A stretch of DNA of 64,000 bases from Acidobacteriota bacterium. GTDB taxonomy: Bacteria > Acidobacteriota > Thermoanaerobaculia > Multivoradales > J023. This document shows positions 61,808-64,000 of the stretch, one piece after another; positions within the stretch are counted from its first letter, which is position 1; every line of letters starts with the position of its first letter. Below the pieces are notes generated by a model. The model saw only the letters and a list, made by a program, of their open reading frames with translations, ran no database searches and had not been told where the DNA came from. Position numbers and translations under genes: made by a program. The DNA lies in NCBI GenBank assembly GCA_029263315.1, contig JAJCXR010000048.1:1-64000 (forward strand), written 5' to 3'.

Positions 61808-62791
61808 ATGACCCAACCCATTCGCATCGCCGTCACAGGAGCGGCGGGCCAGATCGGTTATCAACTAATCTTCCGCATTGCCTCCGGCCAATTGCTCGGC
61901 CCCGATCAACCGATCAGCCTGCACCTGCTGGAGATCACCCCCGCCTTGGGCGCCCTCGACGGAGTGGTCATGGAGCTGCGGGACTGCGCTTTTCCCCTGC
62001 TGCACGATGTCGTGACCAGCGACGACCCGGAGGTGGCCTTCGAGGGCGTCGATGCCGCCCTGTTGGTCGGTGCCCGTCCCCGCAGCAAAGGTATGGAGCG
62101 CAAGGAGTTACTGACCGCCAACGCCGCCATCTTCTCGCAGCAAGGCAAGGCGTTGAATGCCCGTGCCAGCCGCCACGTCAAGGTGTTGGTGGTCGGCAAC
62201 CCAGCCAATACCAATGCTCTGATCGCCAGCTCCAATGCGCCGGATCTCGATCGGCGCCAGTTCACCGCCATGACGCGCCTGGATCACAACCGCGCCCTGT
62301 CCCAGCTGGCTACCAAGACCGGTGCCCACACCACAGAGATCAGACGCATGACCATCTGGGGCAACCACTCGGCGACCCAATATCCCGACATCAACCACTG
62401 CCTGGTCGGTGAAACGGCAGCCAACGATCTGGTGGACTCCGGCTGGGTGCAAGACAGCTTCATCCCAACGGTCCAACAACGGGGGGCCGAGATCATCAAG
62501 GCCCGGGGCGCTTCGTCCGCCGCTTCCGCCGCCTCCGCGGCTCTCGATCACATGCGCACTTGGTTCCAGGGTTCCCCGGACGGTGACTGGGTCAGCATGG
62601 CGATTCCCTCGGACGGTAGTTACGGCATCGAGCCGGGCATCGTCTACTCTTATCCCGTAACTTGCAAAAACGGCGAATATTCCATCGTGCAAGGGCTCGA
62701 GATCGATGCCTTCAGCCGCCAACGCATGGATGCCACCGAGCAGGAGTTGCGTCAAGAGCGAGCTGGCATCGCCCACCTGCTCGTTTCCTGA
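61808..62791 (+). CDS. mdh: Malate dehydrogenase (NAD-dependent, LDH/MDH family)
   Basis: This 327-residue enzyme interconverts malate and oxaloacetate in the TCA cycle. It has VTGAAGQIGYQLIFRIASG at the N-terminus, the substrate-specificity loop GARPRSKGMERKEL, the catalytic RLDHNRAL and WGNHSATQYPD with the active His, and a C-terminal SYGIEPGIVYSYPV. This is the cytosolic MDH type 2 pattern. Start is ATG 61808 with AAGGAG eight bases upstream. It is a single gene. The 243-bp gap upstream (61565-61807) holds divergent promoters. Confidence 0.96.
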   Translation: MTQPIRIAVTGAAGQIGYQLIFRIASGQLLGPDQPISLHLLEITPALGALDGVVMELRDCAFPLLHDVVTSDDPEVAFEGVDAALLVGARPRSKGMERKELLTANAAIFSQQGKALNARASRHVKVLVVGNPANTNALIASSNAPDLDRRQFTAMTRLDHNRALSQLATKTGAHTTEIRRMTIWGNHSATQYPDINHCLVGETAANDLVDSGWVQDSFIPTVQQRGAEIIKARGASSAASAASAALDHMRTWFQGSPDGDWVSMAIPSDGSYGIEPGIVYSYPVTCKNGEYSIVQGLEIDAFSRQRMDATEQELRQERAGIAHLLVS

Positions 62792-62807
62792 CCTATCCGA
62801 CCGGGAC

Positions 62808-62875
62808 GCTGTCTCAACTGTAAGGCTGTCTCGACTGTAATGCAGTCTCGACCGTAACGCCGTCTCGAGCGACAA
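62808..62875. repeat. 4 x 17-bp intergenic tandem repeat
   Basis: Units GCTGTCTCAACTGTAAG, GCTGTCTCGACTGTAAT, GCAGTCTCGACCGTAAC and GCCGTCTCGAGCGACAA start at 62808, 62825, 62842 and 62859. They lie right after the mdh stop. The unit length of 17 is not a multiple of three, so this array is not under coding constraint. Confidence 0.9.
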
Positions 62876-62908
62876 GCTCTGCCGGAGCTCCCCTCCGGTC
62901 AGGGCTCC

Positions 62909-62959
62909 GCAGCTACCTCGGGCCCCCGATGGACCGTTCAGGAGTTTCGAGGTAGCTGC
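62909..62959. terminator. 12-bp inverted repeat between convergent genes
   Basis: GCAGCTACCTCG (62909-62920) pairs with CGAGGTAGCTGC (62948-62959) with a 27-base spacer. It lies between mdh and the minus-strand zinc-ribbon gene, so it may terminate both. No T-tract is visible. Confidence 0.45.
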
Positions 62960-62984
62960 CCGGCTCGCCCTGGGCCCCCCGGCT

Positions 62985-63335
62985 TCAAAGGGGGAGGTCA
63001 TCCGCTGCCACCGTCTGATATTTTTTCGGCAATTCGAATCGCCGCGGCGGCCCATTCTTCGCCGCCACCTGCTCGTAGACCTGTGCAAAGACCCCCACCT
63101 CCCGCAACGCCGCGTCGTAGTCCCCAGCCTTCTCCATGCGCAGGTTCGCCAGTTGCCGAGTCACCAAAGCCAAGGCCAGAAGCATACCCAGAGGGTGGCA
63201 AGAGGCCAGCAGGCAGGCATCACAGATCGGTTGATCGTCCCGGTAACCCGTAGGCCCTGAAGCCCAGAAACTCTGATCACACGACGGACACTGGACGCCG
63301 ATCGCCAGATCGGGAATTCTGATTGAATACATCAT
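62985..63335 (-). CDS. Small zinc-ribbon protein of unknown function
   Basis: This 116-residue protein, starting at ATG 63335 (or 63332), has two CxxC knuckles: CPSCDQSFW near residue 15 and CDACLLAS near residue 40. It is followed by a hydrophobic helix (LGMLLALALVTRQLANLR) and an amphipathic C-terminal part. AGGGGA lies upstream. No family is recognised, and the longer frame from 63461 adds 42 low-quality residues. It could be a regulator or an assembly factor. Confidence 0.6.
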   Translation of the reverse strand: MMYSIRIPDLAIGVQCPSCDQSFWASGPTGYRDDQPICDACLLASCHPLGMLLALALVTRQLANLRMEKAGDYDAALREVGVFAQVYEQVAAKNGPPRRFELPKKYQTVAADDLPL

Positions 63336-63610
63336 GCTTTCAGTCCCCTTGCGGACCGGGGCTTCGGCAACACCAGCAAACGAATCTTCCGCCACCAAGG
63401 CGCGCCCAGAGGCACGAAAACGCGTCTTCCTTTCCGTCCTACGCAAAGATCCATCCATCATCGCAGCATCTCCTGTCGGTTATGTGGACCCGGGACCGAA
63501 TCCACAGTAGCTAGGACTTGACAACAAAGGCGGTAACAAGACGTAATACGATGTCAAAGAAACCTCTTCATATCAAGACCCTGCGACCTATTCCGGAGAT
63601 TTTACACAGA

Positions 63611-64000
63611 TTAGGGAGATTTTTCGCCTGGGGGGCTCGGCCCTGCACAACGTTGCCAGCGATGGAGGCGGTAGCCGGCCAACGGCCAGACTTCGTCTTC
63701 CATGGGCTCGAATTCTCCAGGTAGGGAGAGGTACAACCAATGATCTCGCCAAGCCGCACTCTCGAGCTCATGGGCTCGGGCCAAGTCGGCGCGCCAAGCG
63801 GGTGCCCATAGCTCCAGACCCAACACCTGGGCTGGCCATTGCCGTCGTCCCAGACGACGCAACAGGGGACGCCCCATCAACAGCTTCGCCTGGGCGAAAC
63901 GTGGCACTTGTGCCTGGCGCCATTCCACCAGGGAGGGGCTGAAGAGATTCCAGGTGCCCAACAGGGCTGTCTCCTCGGATGCCGCCGCCCGCTGCAGAAT
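63611..64000 (-). CDS. Partial ORF at the right edge, unknown
   Basis: The frame is open from the window edge to a stop at 63611, giving at least 129 codons with no start codon required inside. The visible residues (EETALLGTWNLFSPSLVEWRQ-type start, LGRRQWPAQVLGLELWAPAW, DHWLYLSLPGEFEPMEDE) show no recognised motif. A true start probably lies beyond position 64000. The gap 63336-63610 contains no supported gene. Confidence 0.5.
   Translation of the reverse strand: MLQRAAASEETALLGTWNLFSPSLVEWRQAQVPRFAQAKLLMGRPLLRRLGRRQWPAQVLGLELWAPAWRADLARAHELESAAWRDHWLYLSLPGEFEPMEDEVWPLAGYRLHRWQRCAGPSPPGEKSP

Overview
The window is a GC-rich (roughly 60-65 % by eye) chromosomal segment from a Gram-negative-type bacterium, most likely an Acidobacteriota member of the Thermoanaerobaculia/Holophagae kind. 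This placement is inferred. It rests on an 806-residue duplicated FtsX-type permease of the acidobacterial ADOP sort, a secreted protein whose C-terminal domain style I associate with that group, many secreted beta-propeller and CAP proteins, and a menaquinone gene. No rRNA, insertion sequence, prophage or CRISPR array is visible; there is one tRNA-Lys.

Layout. 0-6.2 kb: a TolB-like propeller gene, then a ccsA/hemX-like gene, hemA and a CAP gene on the minus strand, then purA. 6.2-16.7 kb: an island with three different clan-CD (caspase-like) protease folds. These are a caspase (6168-8423), a membrane-anchored TPR-CHAT protein (11137-13821) and a C25/CHAT-like protein (14441-15823). Between them lie a small MCE protein, an ECF sigma factor, a single-pass anti-sigma-like protein, a 74-residue peptide carrying a duplicated KPVGFD..GDGQ motif, and a TPR protein. 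I read this as a candidate protease-controlled signalling module. It is formally similar to the type III-E TPR-CHAT/sigma arrangement but has no CRISPR components.

16.7-28 kb: secreted endonuclease I with two tail domains, a seven-repeat secreted protein, tRNA-Lys, an orphan ClpV/TssH, an SDR, a spore-photoproduct-lyase-like radical SAM protein, a secreted lipase-like hydrolase and its partner.

28-51.2 kb: a large RiPP locus of the linear azol(in)e (TOMM/LAP) type. The minus-strand run goes from an exported LolA-like protein and a 49-residue precursor (poly-Gly linker, Ser/Asn core) through the leader-binding cyclodehydratase partner, YcaO and SagB-type dehydrogenase. It continues through a 1003-residue degenerate ATPase-TPR-PqqD-like protein, an active/inactive pair of M16 proteases, an exported amidohydrolase, an ADOP permease and an ABC exporter to a VOC protein. 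A divergent FAD amine oxidase and a cobalamin-dependent radical SAM RiPP maturase lie upstream. A second ATPase-TPR-PqqD paralogue sits at the far end (28062-30995). The likely logic is that the precursor is recognised by the leader-binding protein and perhaps the giant PqqD-like proteins. It would then be modified by YcaO, SagB and possibly the rSAM and oxidase, trimmed by the M16 pair and exported. The core lacks Cys, so Ser-derived oxazoles would be expected if it is cyclised.

51.4-64 kb: housekeeping and signalling genes. They are an MshEN-domain protein, a PilZ protein, a methyltransferase, a glycosyltransferase, menB, an FHA-EAL protein, a DUF445 protein, a secreted protein, mdh, a small zinc-ribbon protein and a truncated ORF at the edge. 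Short imperfect tandem repeats of 12-18 bp recur across the whole window, both inside low-complexity protein segments and between genes.
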